DNA of 64,000 nt from Rubrivivax sp. (GTDB lineage Bacteria > Pseudomonadota > Gammaproteobacteria > Burkholderiales > Burkholderiaceae_C), in assembly GCA_027491255.1 (NCBI GenBank), contig JAIXWM010000155.1, positions 1 through 64,000 on the forward strand, given 5' to 3'. A model generated the notes under the pieces. The model was not told the origin of the DNA, made no database searches, and worked only from the letters and a program-made list of their open reading frames with translations. Below, in pieces: positions 44,136 through 52,070 of this stretch (positions within the stretch are counted from its first letter, which is position 1; every line of letters begins with the position of its first letter). A program made the position numbers and the translations under genes.

Positions 44136-44942
44136 TCAGACCGGGCTGCTCGGGTCGAAGCGGGGAGGGCGCCGCTCCTCGTAGGCCTTGAGGCCTTCGA
44201 CGACGTCCGGTCCCGAAAAGCCCAGGATCTCGAGCGCCAACGAGTTCTCGAAGATGGGCCAGGCCATCTGCAGCCAGTTATTCATCGACAGCTTGGTCCA
44301 CCGCAGCGCCGAGGGCGAACCCTGGGTCAGGCGAACGGCGGTGTCGACGGCGCACTGCTGCAGGCGGTCGTCGTCGACGCACAGGGACACGAGCCCGATG
44401 CGCTCGGCCTGCTCGCCGTTGAGCGGTTCGCCCGACAAGAGGTGGTACTTGGCCTTGGCCATGCCGCACAGCAGCGGCCAGATGATGGCTGCGTGGTCGC
44501 CCGCGGCCACCCCCAGGCGCACGTGGCCGTCGACGAGCTTGGCCGAGCGCGCCGCGATGCTGATGTCGGCCAGCAAGGCGGCCGCCAGCCCGCCACCCGC
44601 CGCGGGGCCGTTGATGGCGGAGATCAGCGGCTTGGAGAAGTGGATCAGGTTGCGCACGAGGTTGCGCCCGTCCTTCCACATCCGGGCGCGCCAGTCGAAC
44701 TCCTCGACCAGCTTGCGCTCGAGGTCGAAGTCACCGCCGGCGGAGAACGCCCGCCCGTCGCCGGTCAGTATGGCGACGCTGACCGTGTCATCGTCCTCGA
44801 TCGCTTGCCAGATCGTGGTGAGCGCGTGATGGAGCTCGAAGTCCATCGCGTTCATCTTGCCGCGCGACATGACGATGCGAAGCACCCGGTCGGCCGGGCG
44901 TTCGTACCGCAAGGAGGAACATTCAGGGTAAGGTTGGGGCAT
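44136..44942 (-). CDS. Crotonase-fold protein (enoyl-CoA hydratase/isomerase family) lacking both catalytic glutamates
   Basis: A 268-residue crotonase-superfamily protein. The oxyanion-hole segments AFSAGGD (65-71) and GPAAGGGL (112-119) are present, so CoA-thioester binding is likely. The two glutamates of classical hydratases are absent: the GGGLE position reads GGGLA (Ala120), and the second, normally in FxxPE, lies in VDGHVRLG (residues 138-144) without Glu. The reaction is therefore not plain hydration; isomerase, thioesterase or C-C lyase chemistry is possible. It is the first intact gene downstream of the livF relic. Confidence 0.87.
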   Translation of the reverse strand: MPQPYPECSSLRYERPADRVLRIVMSRGKMNAMDFELHHALTTIWQAIEDDDTVSVAILTGDGRAFSAGGDFDLERKLVEEFDWRARMWKDGRNLVRNLIHFSKPLISAINGPAAGGGLAAALLADISIAARSAKLVDGHVRLGVAAGDHAAIIWPLLCGMAKAKYHLLSGEPLNGEQAERIGLVSLCVDDDRLQQCAVDTAVRLTQGSPSALRWTKLSMNNWLQMAWPIFENSLALEILGFSGPDVVEGLKAYEERRPPRFDPSSPV

Positions 44943-44998
44943 GGGTATGGATCGATCGGCTGGGTGTCGGGACCGGTGGATGTGCAGTCGAGGCCGGG

Positions 44999-45233
44999 TC
45001 AGGACGCCGACAGGGACTGGCCGAGGTAGTGCGCCAGGACCGACGGGTCGTTGCCGAGATCGGCGCTGCGGCCCTGAGCCACGACCTGACCCTGCTCGAT
45101 GACGTAGCCCGGTCGGTCACCTCCAGCGCGAGCCGGGCGTTCTGCTCGACCAGCAGGATGGTCAGACCGGCACGGTTGAGGGCCTGGAGCGCGTCGAAGA
45201 CCTGGGAGACGATCAGAGGTGCCAGACCGAGGC
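44999..45233 (-). pseudogene. Truncated and frameshifted livF remnant
   Basis: The C-terminal third of a LivF ATPase. In one frame it reads LSLGLAPLIVSQ through LTILLVEQNARLALEVTDR, and the next frame continues GYVIEQGQVV to LAHYLGQSLS, so a 1-bp loss at the CCC run near 45108-45110 breaks the gene. Its 5' part is missing: homology stops exactly at the left end of the IS3-family element (45234). It is a dead relic of a liv transporter that once preceded the crotonase-SDR-amidohydrolase genes. Confidence 0.85.
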
Positions 45234-45262
45234 TGAGGTGCCAGCCGTTTTTCGTCTTCCAA
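45234..45262 (+). repeat. IS3-family left inverted repeat
   Basis: Starts TGAGGTGCC and contains CGTCTTCCA. It matches the reverse complement of 46491-46519 at 23 of 29 positions. Confidence 0.8.
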
Positions 45263-45278
45263 GGGTCGATGGTTAGCA

Positions 45279-45590
45279 TTGAGACCTGAAGGAAGAGAAG
45301 TAAAGAAGATCCCGAAGCAGGAGTACACGGCCGAGTTCAAGGAGCAGGCCGTCAAGCACGCCCAGGCGGCGGGCATCGTCGTGGCTGCCCGTGACCTCGG
45401 GCTTGTCGAACGGACGCTGCGCAACTGGGTGAAGGCGGCTGAGGCCGGCCAGCTGGTGGGGGCCGGTGCCAAGCCGGTCACGCCCGAGCAGATGGAGCTG
45501 TCGAGGCTGCGCGCGGAGAACGCCCGACTGAAGATGCACGTCGAAATCCTAAAGAAAGCGACGGCGTACTTTGCGAGGGATGCGCTGTGA
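45279..45590 (+). CDS. IS3-family transposase OrfA
   Basis: A 103-residue OrfA with a helix-turn-helix (EFKEQAVKHA to RTLRNWVKAA) and a leucine-zipper-like tail (LSRLRAENARLKMHVEILKK). The first possible start is a TTG at 45279. Its end overlaps orfB by 4 bp; the A-rich stretch CTAAAGAAAGC near 45548-45558 could be the site of the -1 frameshift that makes the OrfAB fusion transposase in this family. Confidence 0.9.
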   Translation: MRPEGREVKKIPKQEYTAEFKEQAVKHAQAAGIVVAARDLGLVERTLRNWVKAAEAGQLVGAGAKPVTPEQMELSRLRAENARLKMHVEILKKATAYFARDAL

Positions 45591-46480
45591 AGTACGCCTG
45601 GATCGATGCGCAGCGCCGCTGTTACCCCCTGCCCGACATGTGCGAGGTGCTGGCTGTGAGCATCAGCGGCTACCGTGCCTGGCGCCGGGGTGGCAAGCCC
45701 GACCGGACTCGCCTGGCGGACCCGCAGGCGGTGGCATTGATGAAGAGCATGCATGCCGAAGTTAAGGCGGCCTACGGGTCTCGACACATGGATCGGGAAC
45801 TGCAGGAACGCGGCCACCGCATCGGGTTGCGCCGCGTGGAAAGGCTGATGCGCGAGCACGGCATCCGTGCTCGGCACAAGCGGCGCTCCAAGGCCACGAC
45901 GGACTCCAAGCACTCGATGCCGGTGGCGGACAACCTGCTTGCGCGCAATTTCACGCCCTCGGCGCCGAACCGGGTGTGGATGGTCGACATCACCTACATC
46001 CACACGGGTGAAGGCTGGCTGTACCTGGCCATCGTGCTGGACCTGTTCAACCGTGAAATCGTCGGCTGGTCGATCAAGCCTCGCATGACGGCCGACATCG
46101 TCACGGACGCGCTGACGATGGCGTGGTTCAGGCGCAAGCCCGGCAAGGGTGTGATCTTCCATAGCGACCGAGGCAGCCAGTACGCCAGCCAGGCGATGGA
46201 TGCCAAGCTCACCGAGTACGGCATGACCGCCTCGATGAGCCGCAAGGGCAACTGCTGGGACAACGCCCCGACCGAGAGCTTCTTCAACAGCCTGAAGAAC
46301 CAGCGGGTGCACGGCACGACCTACGCGACGGGCACCGACGCGCAGGCCGACCTGCTCGACTACATCGAGGTGTTTTACAACCGGAGTCGCCGCCACTCCA
46401 CGCTGGGCTACAGCTCGCCGGTTCGGTTCCTGGAGAACTGGATCAGCCAGCATGTCGATCAGCAACCTGAGGCGGCATGA
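45587..46480 (+). CDS. IS3-family transposase OrfB (DDE integrase core)
   Basis: A 297-residue OrfB with HTH_21 at the N-terminus (SRHMDRELQERGHRIG) and an rve catalytic core. The DDE residues are in WMVDITYI, FHSDRGSQY and APTESFFNSLK. The C-terminus has the typical YNRSRRHSTLGY. No stop or frameshift interrupts it, so the element may still be active. Confidence 0.93.
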   Translation: MKYAWIDAQRRCYPLPDMCEVLAVSISGYRAWRRGGKPDRTRLADPQAVALMKSMHAEVKAAYGSRHMDRELQERGHRIGLRRVERLMREHGIRARHKRRSKATTDSKHSMPVADNLLARNFTPSAPNRVWMVDITYIHTGEGWLYLAIVLDLFNREIVGWSIKPRMTADIVTDALTMAWFRRKPGKGVIFHSDRGSQYASQAMDAKLTEYGMTASMSRKGNCWDNAPTESFFNSLKNQRVHGTTYATGTDAQADLLDYIEVFYNRSRRHSTLGYSSPVRFLENWISQHVDQQPEAA

Positions 46481-46490
46481 GAGCGGCCCT

Positions 46491-46519
46491 CTGGAAGACG
46501 AAATTCGATGGGCACCTCA
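46491..46519 (-). repeat. IS3-family right inverted repeat
   Basis: The right end, matching the left repeat when reverse-complemented. The last base of the element is the A of GGCACCTCA at 46519. Confidence 0.8.
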
Positions 46520-47078
46520 TGATGCGCGACTCTTCGTCGGTCAGGTTGACCTGGTCGCTGCCCTTGGGCTGGCTTGACGGCAGCTGTGGCTGTGGCCCGC
46601 GTGGCTTCTTGCCTTGTTCGCGTTGGGCTTGGCGCTTGGCGCACTTGGCCTCGTACTCCTGCTGCTCGGCGGCCTGTCGCTCGCGCGTACGCTGCTCGAT
46701 CTTGGTCTTGGCTTGCGCGATGGCGCCCAGGCGTTGCTCGCGCCGCGCGATCTCCGCTGGCACATCCATACCGTCGTTTAGGGGTCGACTGTCGCTGTCC
46801 TCTGCCAGCTTGAGCGGCAGCTGCACTTCCTGGCGCAGCTGAGCCTCGATCTTGTTAGAGTGCTCCCACGATAGCGCCCGGTGCTTGCTGGCATCGGTCG
46901 CGATCTTGGTTCCGTCCAAGGCGATGTTGCCCAGCTTCAGGCACTTCATCTCGCTGAGGTCCAGTTGGTCGATGACCTCGACAACAAAGTCCGCCAGGTG
47001 ATCCTGCGGCGGCCACTCATCGACCGCCGGTCGCAGCAAGTAGGCGGTGTCTCGATCAGCGGCAACGAAGCGGCTCAT
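46520..47078 (-). pseudogene. IS1182-like transposase fragment, internally deleted and 3'-truncated
   Basis: The minus-strand reading begins MSRFVAADRDTAYLL, typical of IS1182-type transposases. It then jumps from VVEVIDQLDLS to KCLKLGNIALDGTKI, so a block of about 80 residues seems to be missing in frame. It continues to DEESRIM, where homology stops at the IS3 right end. The ORF runs a few codons into the IS3 inverted repeat. The outer element end is probably near 47160, where GAGCCTGTCGGG (minus strand) interrupts an aldolase gene. Confidence 0.82.
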
Positions 47079-47158
47079 GCGTTGGGGGCTGCAATTGGAC
47101 TAGCGCGATTGTCCGAGCTGGCGCTTGCTCGGTATAGGTGGGAAAGCCCGACAGGCTC

Positions 47159-47308
47159 CTAGAACGTTCGGTCGAAGACGTTGATGCAGAACAGCCCCTG
47201 CCCGGGCACGCGGATGGGCACGTGCCTGCAGATGCGGGGGACCAGGCCGTAGGCGGCCAGCCCCTGCACGGCCTTCAGCACCTCGACCTTGACCGACTCG
47301 CAACTCAT
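47159..47308 (-). pseudogene. N-terminal fragment of a class II aldolase/adducin-family gene
   Basis: Read on the minus strand from the ATG at 47308 (ATGA overlap with the livF stop) it encodes VKVEVLKAVQGLAAYGL and RVPGQGLFCINVFDRTF, then a stop at the junction with the IS1182-like relic. This matches the first ~50 residues of the intact aldolase at 56457-57155 (VLEAIRGLAAYGL, RVPGQTLFYINAFEKTF). So an operon livF-aldolase was cut here by an insertion sequence. The peptide is too short to be functional. Confidence 0.82.
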
Positions 47309-48033
47309 GCGACGGCCTTCGGGGCCTCTGAGGCCTGGCCGAGGTAGTGCGCGATCACGTTGGAATCCTGTGCCAGCACGCTGCTCTCGCCGTGCTGCAC
47401 CACGCGCCCCTGCTCGATCAGGTAGGCGCGGTGGGTGGAGCGCAGCGCCTGGCGCGCGTTCTGCTCCACCAGCAGGATGGTCAGGCCCTTGCGGTTGAGT
47501 TCGCGCAGGGCCGTGAGTACGGTCTGCGCCAGCAGCGGCGACAGGCCCAGGCTGGGCTCGTCGAGCAGCAGCAGGCGCGGCGCCCCCATGAGCGCACGCC
47601 CGATGGCCAGCATCTGTTGCTGCCCGCCCGAGAGCGAGCCGGCGCGTTGCGCGCGCCGCTCGGCCAGGATCGGGAACAGCTCATGCACGCGCGCCAGATC
47701 GTGCGTGGCCGGCCGGCCGTGCAATGCCGTCAGACCCAGCTGCAGGTTCTCCTCGACCGTGAGGTCGGCCAGGATCTGCCGCCCTTCGGGCACCTGCAGC
47801 AGACCGGCGCGCGAGACCTTGAAGGGCGCCAGGCCGGTGATGTCCTGCCCGCCCATGCGGATCGAGCCCTGGCGCGCGGCGATGAGGCCGCTGATGCAGT
47901 TGAGCAGCGTGGATTTGCCCGCGCCGTTAGGACCGATGATGGCCACCATCTCGCCGTCGGCCACGTTGAGCGAGACGCCGTGCAGCACCTCGTTGCCGCC
48001 ATAGCCGGCGTGCAGATTGCTGATCTCAAGCAT
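47305..48033 (-). CDS. livF: ABC transporter ATP-binding protein LivF (second system)
   Basis: A 242-residue ATPase of normal length, with Walker A GPNGAGKS (34-41), signature LSGGQQQML, Walker B LLLLDEPSLGLSP and LLVEQNARQ. It overlaps livG by 8 bp and, at its 3' end, the aldolase relic by 4 bp. Its C-terminal third is homologous to both livF relics (44999-45233 and 57197-57403). It completes a livKHMGF operon transcribed from 51.8 kb. Confidence 0.94.
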   Translation of the reverse strand: MLEISNLHAGYGGNEVLHGVSLNVADGEMVAIIGPNGAGKSTLLNCISGLIAARQGSIRMGGQDITGLAPFKVSRAGLLQVPEGRQILADLTVEENLQLGLTALHGRPATHDLARVHELFPILAERRAQRAGSLSGGQQQMLAIGRALMGAPRLLLLDEPSLGLSPLLAQTVLTALRELNRKGLTILLVEQNARQALRSTHRAYLIEQGRVVQHGESSVLAQDSNVIAHYLGQASEAPKAVA

Positions 48034-48793
48034 CGATCGCCTCGCCCAGGTAGGCCTTGATCACGGTCGGATTGCTGACCACCTCGGCCGCGCTGCCCTG
48101 CGCGATCAGCTGGCCGCTGTCGAGCACGTAGACGTGGTCGCACAGCCGCGTGACGAAGCGCATGTTGTGCTCGATCAGAAGCACGGCCATGCCCTCCTTG
48201 GCCAGCGTGCGGAAGATCTCGCCCAGGCGTTCCGCCTCGACGTCGTTGATGCCGGCCACCGGTTCGTCGAGCAGCAGCACCTTGGGCTTGAGCGCCAGCG
48301 CGCGCATCATCTCCACCCGGCGCTGGTCCCCGTAGGACAGCGCGCCTGCAGGATAGTCGGCGTAGCGCGTCATGCCGAAGCGCTCGAGCAGTTGCTGCGC
48401 CTCGGCCCGGAAGCGCGCCGTCTCGGCGCGCGACGAGGGCAGCCCGAACATCTGTGCCAGCAGCGAGGTGGTCTGGTGGCGGTACATGCCGATGACCACG
48501 TTTTCCACCACGGTGGCATCGGGCAGCAGCCGGATGGTCTGGTAGGTGCGTGCCAGTCCGGCCCGGGCCACCTCGTGTCGCGGCGCCGCGCTCAGGTCCT
48601 GGTCGCCGAACATGATGCGTCCCTCGCTGAGCTTGTACACGCCGGTGATCAGGTTCACCACCGTGGTCTTGCCCGCGCCGTTGGGTCCGATCAGCCCGGT
48701 GATGCGGCCGGGCTCGATCGACATGTCGAACGGCGACACGGCCTGCAGCCCGCCGAATCGCTTGCCGACACCTTGCAGTCGCAGCGCGGTCAT
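48026..48793 (-). CDS. livG: ABC transporter ATP-binding protein LivG (second system)
   Basis: A 255-residue ATPase. Walker A GPNGAGKT is at 36-43, the signature reads LSYGDQRRVEM (LivG-like), Walker B is LLLLDEPVAGIN and IEHNMRFV carries the switch His. The end (VIKAYLGEAIDA) is typical. It overlaps livM by ATGA upstream and livF by 8 bp downstream. Confidence 0.94.
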   Translation of the reverse strand: MTALRLQGVGKRFGGLQAVSPFDMSIEPGRITGLIGPNGAGKTTVVNLITGVYKLSEGRIMFGDQDLSAAPRHEVARAGLARTYQTIRLLPDATVVENVVIGMYRHQTTSLLAQMFGLPSSRAETARFRAEAQQLLERFGMTRYADYPAGALSYGDQRRVEMMRALALKPKVLLLDEPVAGINDVEAERLGEIFRTLAKEGMAVLLIEHNMRFVTRLCDHVYVLDSGQLIAQGSAAEVVSNPTVIKAYLGEAIDA

Positions 48794-49674
48794 GCGCGTG
48801 CTCCAGAGGGTGCTGCGGCCGCCGCCTGGCGCGCCAGGCGACGATCGCGCATGCGCAGGCGGATCGTGTCGTACACGCCGAAGGGCAAGAATGCCATCAC
48901 CACGACGAGCAGCAGGCCGTAGACCGCCTGGCGGTACTGCGCCAGCGGACGGAAGATCTCCGGCAGCAGCACCAGGATCGTCACCCCCACCAGCGGCCCC
49001 ACCACCGTGCGCCGTCCACCCAGAACGACCGCCGACAGGGTGGCAATCAGGATGCTGAAGCCGAACTGCTCGGCCGTGAGGCTGAAGTTGCGTAGCGCGT
49101 CCAGACCGCCGAACAGGCCGGCGATGGCGCCCGAGAGCGCGAACGAGATCACGTGGTACTTGGTGGGGTTGACGCCCAGGGACGCCGCCACCGGCGGATC
49201 CTGTCGCATGGCCTCGAAGGCGCGGCCGATCGCCCCCTGGCCCAGCACGTACAGCATGGCCATGGTCAGCAACATGGCCACCACCAGCATCCAGGGCTGC
49301 ACCACCCGAGGGATGCCATGGAAGCCCAGCGGACCGCCGGTGAGGTGCTCGAAGAACAGGATCAGCGCCACCAGGATCTCGACGAAGGCCAGCGAGGCGA
49401 TGGCCTGGTACACGCCGCGCAGCCGCGCCAGCGGGGCGGCCAGCAGCAGGCCGGCCAGGAGCCCGAGCAGCGTGCCCAGACCCACGGCCAGCGCCGGATG
49501 GAAGCCCTGCTTGACCACCAGGATGGCGGCACAGTAGGCGCCCAGGGCGGCAAAGCCGGAGGTGGCGACCGAGAAGGTACCTGCGCGGAAGACGATCGCC
49601 TGGCTGAGCGCGTATCCGGTGCCGATGCAGATCAGATCCAGCAGCGGCAGGTGTGGAGCGATGAAGCTCATCAT
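48790..49674 (-). CDS. livM: ABC transporter permease LivM (second system)
   Basis: A 294-residue permease, shorter than the LivM at 8927. TFSVATSGFAALGAY occupies the place of the usual SLGH box, and LGGRRTVVGPLVGV that of LGGxGTxxGP. About eight hydrophobic helices and a charged Arg-rich tail are present. It lies 12 bp downstream of livH. Differences from the first system's permease suggest a different substrate. Confidence 0.92.
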   Translation of the reverse strand: MMSFIAPHLPLLDLICIGTGYALSQAIVFRAGTFSVATSGFAALGAYCAAILVVKQGFHPALAVGLGTLLGLLAGLLLAAPLARLRGVYQAIASLAFVEILVALILFFEHLTGGPLGFHGIPRVVQPWMLVVAMLLTMAMLYVLGQGAIGRAFEAMRQDPPVAASLGVNPTKYHVISFALSGAIAGLFGGLDALRNFSLTAEQFGFSILIATLSAVVLGGRRTVVGPLVGVTILVLLPEIFRPLAQYRQAVYGLLLVVVMAFLPFGVYDTIRLRMRDRRLARQAAAAAPSGARA

Positions 49675-49686
49675 GTCGGGCAGCCT

Positions 49687-50583
49687 CTAGACGCGCTGGG
49701 TGGGCGACTCGGTGACGGTCTGCACGAATAGGCCGTCGGGGCGCACCATCAGGATGATGAACAGCAGCAGGAAGATCATGGCGTCGACCAGCAGGGCCGG
49801 CAGGTAAGCGGCCGAGAGCGTTTGGAACAGGCCCAGCACCATGGCCCCGACCAGCGCGCCCGGTATGCTGCCCATGCCGCCGAGGATGATGGCCACGAAG
49901 GCCTTGAGCAGGAAGGGCTCGCCCATCAGGAACTGCACTGAGTTGAAGGCCAGCCCCACCATCACGCCGGCCGCGCCTGCGAGCGCGCCGGACACGAAGA
50001 ATGTCTGGTAGAAGATCGCGTCTGGATTCACGCCCAGGAGCTGGGCCGTGCGGTAGTTGCCCGCCACGGCGCGGATCTGGCGCCCCTGTGGAGTGCGGTA
50101 GAGGTAATAGGCGAGCAGCACCACCAGCACCAGCGCCACGCCCAGCATCAGCAGCTGCAGCATGGTCACCCGCAGGCCCAGCACCTGGATCGCGTCCACC
50201 GGCACGGTGCCAAAAGGAAAGCGCAAGGTCTGGGTATTGGAGACGTACTGGCCCAGGCTGAGCACGATCAGGCCGGCGCCAATGCTGGAGATGATCGAGG
50301 CCAACTCGGCATCGGCCAGCGCCAGCTTGCGCAGGGGCTTGAAGGCGATCACCTCGATCAGGATCGACACCAGGCCGGCGCCGATCATGGCCACCGGCAG
50401 TGCGGCCCAGATCGGAACGCCGGCCTGCACCGTGAACAGACCGATGAAGGCGCCGGACATGAACACGGCCCCGTGGGCCATGTTCATGATGCGGTGGATG
50501 CCGAAGATCAGTGTGAAGCCCAGGGCGAACAGCGCATACACGCCGCCCAGCACCAGACCGTTGAGAACCTGCTGCGCAATCAT
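49687..50583 (-). CDS. livH: ABC transporter permease LivH (second system)
   Basis: A 298-residue permease with LNGLVLGGVYALFALGFTL at the N-terminus, HRIMNMAHGAVF (the LivH box), and ILGGMGSIPGALVGA near the C-terminus. About eight hydrophobic helices are predicted. It lies 64 bp downstream of the binding-protein gene, the usual place in livKHMGF operons. Confidence 0.94.
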   Translation of the reverse strand: MIAQQVLNGLVLGGVYALFALGFTLIFGIHRIMNMAHGAVFMSGAFIGLFTVQAGVPIWAALPVAMIGAGLVSILIEVIAFKPLRKLALADAELASIISSIGAGLIVLSLGQYVSNTQTLRFPFGTVPVDAIQVLGLRVTMLQLLMLGVALVLVVLLAYYLYRTPQGRQIRAVAGNYRTAQLLGVNPDAIFYQTFFVSGALAGAAGVMVGLAFNSVQFLMGEPFLLKAFVAIILGGMGSIPGALVGAMVLGLFQTLSAAYLPALLVDAMIFLLLFIILMVRPDGLFVQTVTESPTQRV

Positions 50584-50647
50584 GGCTTCCCTTCAGGCAG
50601 AGGCAGCCGCGCGCCCGCGCGCGTCGGCCACCCCGGCTGCATCAGGT

Positions 50648-51778
50648 TCAGGGGGCGGGGACGAACTTGCCGTCCTTGACCTGCAGGAACACCGATCCGT
50701 AGACCGGGATGCGGTTCTCGTAGCTGTAGCGGCCCGTGCCGACCACCACCGGCACGTCCTTGGTGCGGGTGAGCGCATCGCGAATCTTCTCGCGTGTGGG
50801 GTTGGGCGAGGCGGCGCGGACCGCATGCGCCACCACCTGCATGTAGCTGTAGCCCAGTGCTGCCCAGTTGTCGGCGTCCTTGCCGGTCTTGGCCTTGTAG
50901 GCGGCGGCAAACGCGCGGGCTGCGGGGGTGTTGCCGCCCGGGGTCCAGTCAGAGTTGAAGACGAGCCCTTCGACGGCCGCGCCGCCGATCTGCACCAACT
51001 GCGGCGAGGACAGGCCCGTCTGGCCGATCAGGCGAGTGCTGGGGGGCAAGCCGGCCTGCTTGAGCTGGATCGCCAGGTTGGCGCCCGAGGGGCCGAGCGT
51101 GAACAGCATGACGCAGTCGGGCTTGGCCGCAACGATGCGAGTGGCGATGGCCGAGAAATCCGTGTCGGCCTGCTTGACGCCGCTGCGGTCGACGAAGCGC
51201 AGGCCCTTCTTCTCGGTGTACTCGACGAACAGGCGCTCCAGGTCGACATAGGCCTCGTTGTCCGAGAAGCGGATCGTGGCGCAGGTGCGTGGCTTGACCT
51301 TGTCCAACACGTAGTCGCCCAGCTGCGGCATGGTGATGCTTGGCGGCTGCGCGGAGATGAAGCTCCAGGGCCCGGCGTTGATCACCGCGACCGCGTTCGA
51401 CATGGCCTTCATCCCGATCTTGGCGTCATTGGCCACGCCGGCCGAGGGGATGGCCTCGGGCGCGGTCGTGGGGCCCAGGATGAAGAGCACGTTCGGATCG
51501 GCCGCGTAGCGGGTGATGGCCGCCATGGCCTGCGGGCGGGCCGAGGCGCTGTCGGCCACCTCGACCACGATCTTGTCGCCGTCGGGCAGGAAGTTGCGCG
51601 CGTTGAGTTCCTCAGCCGCGAAGCGCATGCCCTCGGAGGCGGGCACGCCGACGAAGGCCGCCCCGCCGGTGAGCGCCTGGAGGATGACGATCTTGCGATC
51701 GGCCGCGATGAGCGCCTGGGACGCCAGCGCCACGCCGGTCACGAAGGCCAGCTGACCCAGGGTCTTGGTCTTGAGCAT
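50648..51778 (-). CDS. Periplasmic substrate-binding protein LivK-like (second system)
   Basis: A 376-residue leucine/amide-receptor-family protein. The ATG at 51778 has CAGGAG upstream; the frame open to 51814 is not used. A signal peptide of about 26 residues ends near ALIAADRK, and KIVILQALTGGAAFVG begins the mature domain. It is the first gene of the second liv operon and is preceded by a well-spaced promoter and by a relic of a GntR regulator gene. Ligand unknown. Confidence 0.9.
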   Translation of the reverse strand: MLKTKTLGQLAFVTGVALASQALIAADRKIVILQALTGGAAFVGVPASEGMRFAAEELNARNFLPDGDKIVVEVADSASARPQAMAAITRYAADPNVLFILGPTTAPEAIPSAGVANDAKIGMKAMSNAVAVINAGPWSFISAQPPSITMPQLGDYVLDKVKPRTCATIRFSDNEAYVDLERLFVEYTEKKGLRFVDRSGVKQADTDFSAIATRIVAAKPDCVMLFTLGPSGANLAIQLKQAGLPPSTRLIGQTGLSSPQLVQIGGAAVEGLVFNSDWTPGGNTPAARAFAAAYKAKTGKDADNWAALGYSYMQVVAHAVRAASPNPTREKIRDALTRTKDVPVVVGTGRYSYENRIPVYGSVFLQVKDGKFVPAP

Positions 51779-51831
51779 ATGGACTTGTCTCCTGTTGGTT
51801 GGGAGGTTGCACAAAAATATATTTATGTCCG

Positions 51832-51860
51832 ACTATCCATATACATCGACGATTCGTCAA
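51832..51860 (-). promoter_or_regulatory. Sigma70-like promoter for livKHMGF, with possible GntR-type site in the spacer
   Basis: On the minus strand TTGACG (51860-51855) is followed by a 17-bp spacer and GATAGT (51837-51832; 4 of 6 matches to TATAAT), about 55 bp upstream of the ATG. The spacer and -10 contain TGTATATGGATA (51845-51834), a degenerate relative of the TGTA-N4-TACA repeat upstream of the intact GntR gene. This is one of the few AT-rich spots in the window, as expected for a promoter. Confidence 0.5.
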
Positions 51861-51867
51861 TAGGGGT

Positions 51868-51990
51868 TCACACGCAGTCTGACTGAAGAACCGGTTGCGA
51901 GGCAGAACAGATGAACTCGGCCAGCATGTCGCCCTGCACGGTCGCGCGCCCCCGCATGGGCGCGCAGGCCTCGTCGGCCGCGCAAACCTC
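51868..51990 (-). pseudogene. C-terminal relic of a GntR/FCD regulator gene
   Basis: About 40 minus-strand codons ending at a stop at 51868 read MRGRATVQGDMLAEFICSAS, which matches the C-terminal helix of the intact regulator at 57519-58235 (MKRHVSVQGDVLADYISMTQ). Nothing upstream of this piece matches the rest of a GntR protein. It is therefore the left-over 3' end of a second GntR gene. The rest of the spacer up to 52070 shows nothing recognisable. Confidence 0.65.
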
Positions 51991-52070
51991 GCGCAGCCGG
52001 CACCGTCGCTGCGGCTGTGGACCCAGCCTTGCAGTGCTCGGGCCCTTCGTGATTCCGTCGGCGGCGCGGT

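Larger units (their letters stand above)
45234..46519 (+). mobile_element. IS3-family insertion sequence, apparently complete
   Basis: A 1,286-bp element with two overlapping ORFs (orfA, orfB) and imperfect terminal inverted repeats of about 29 bp (23 matches), beginning TGAGGTGCC and ending GGCACCTCA, consistent with the TG...CA ends of the IS3 family. The flanking 3-4 bp differ (GGC on the left, TGA on the right), so no target duplication is seen. The left side cuts a livF gene and the right side cuts an unrelated transposase gene, pointing to recombination or deletion after insertion. Confidence 0.88.

Noticed and set aside
44923..45279. Minus-strand ORF read as a complete small protein
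   Set aside because: It is the broken end of livF fused to IS3 sequence and out-of-frame codons; annotated as a pseudogene instead.
44999..46465. 488-codon antisense ORF across the IS3 element
   Set aside because: Runs against orfA and orfB with no protein-like features, except that its last codons are the second frame of the livF relic.
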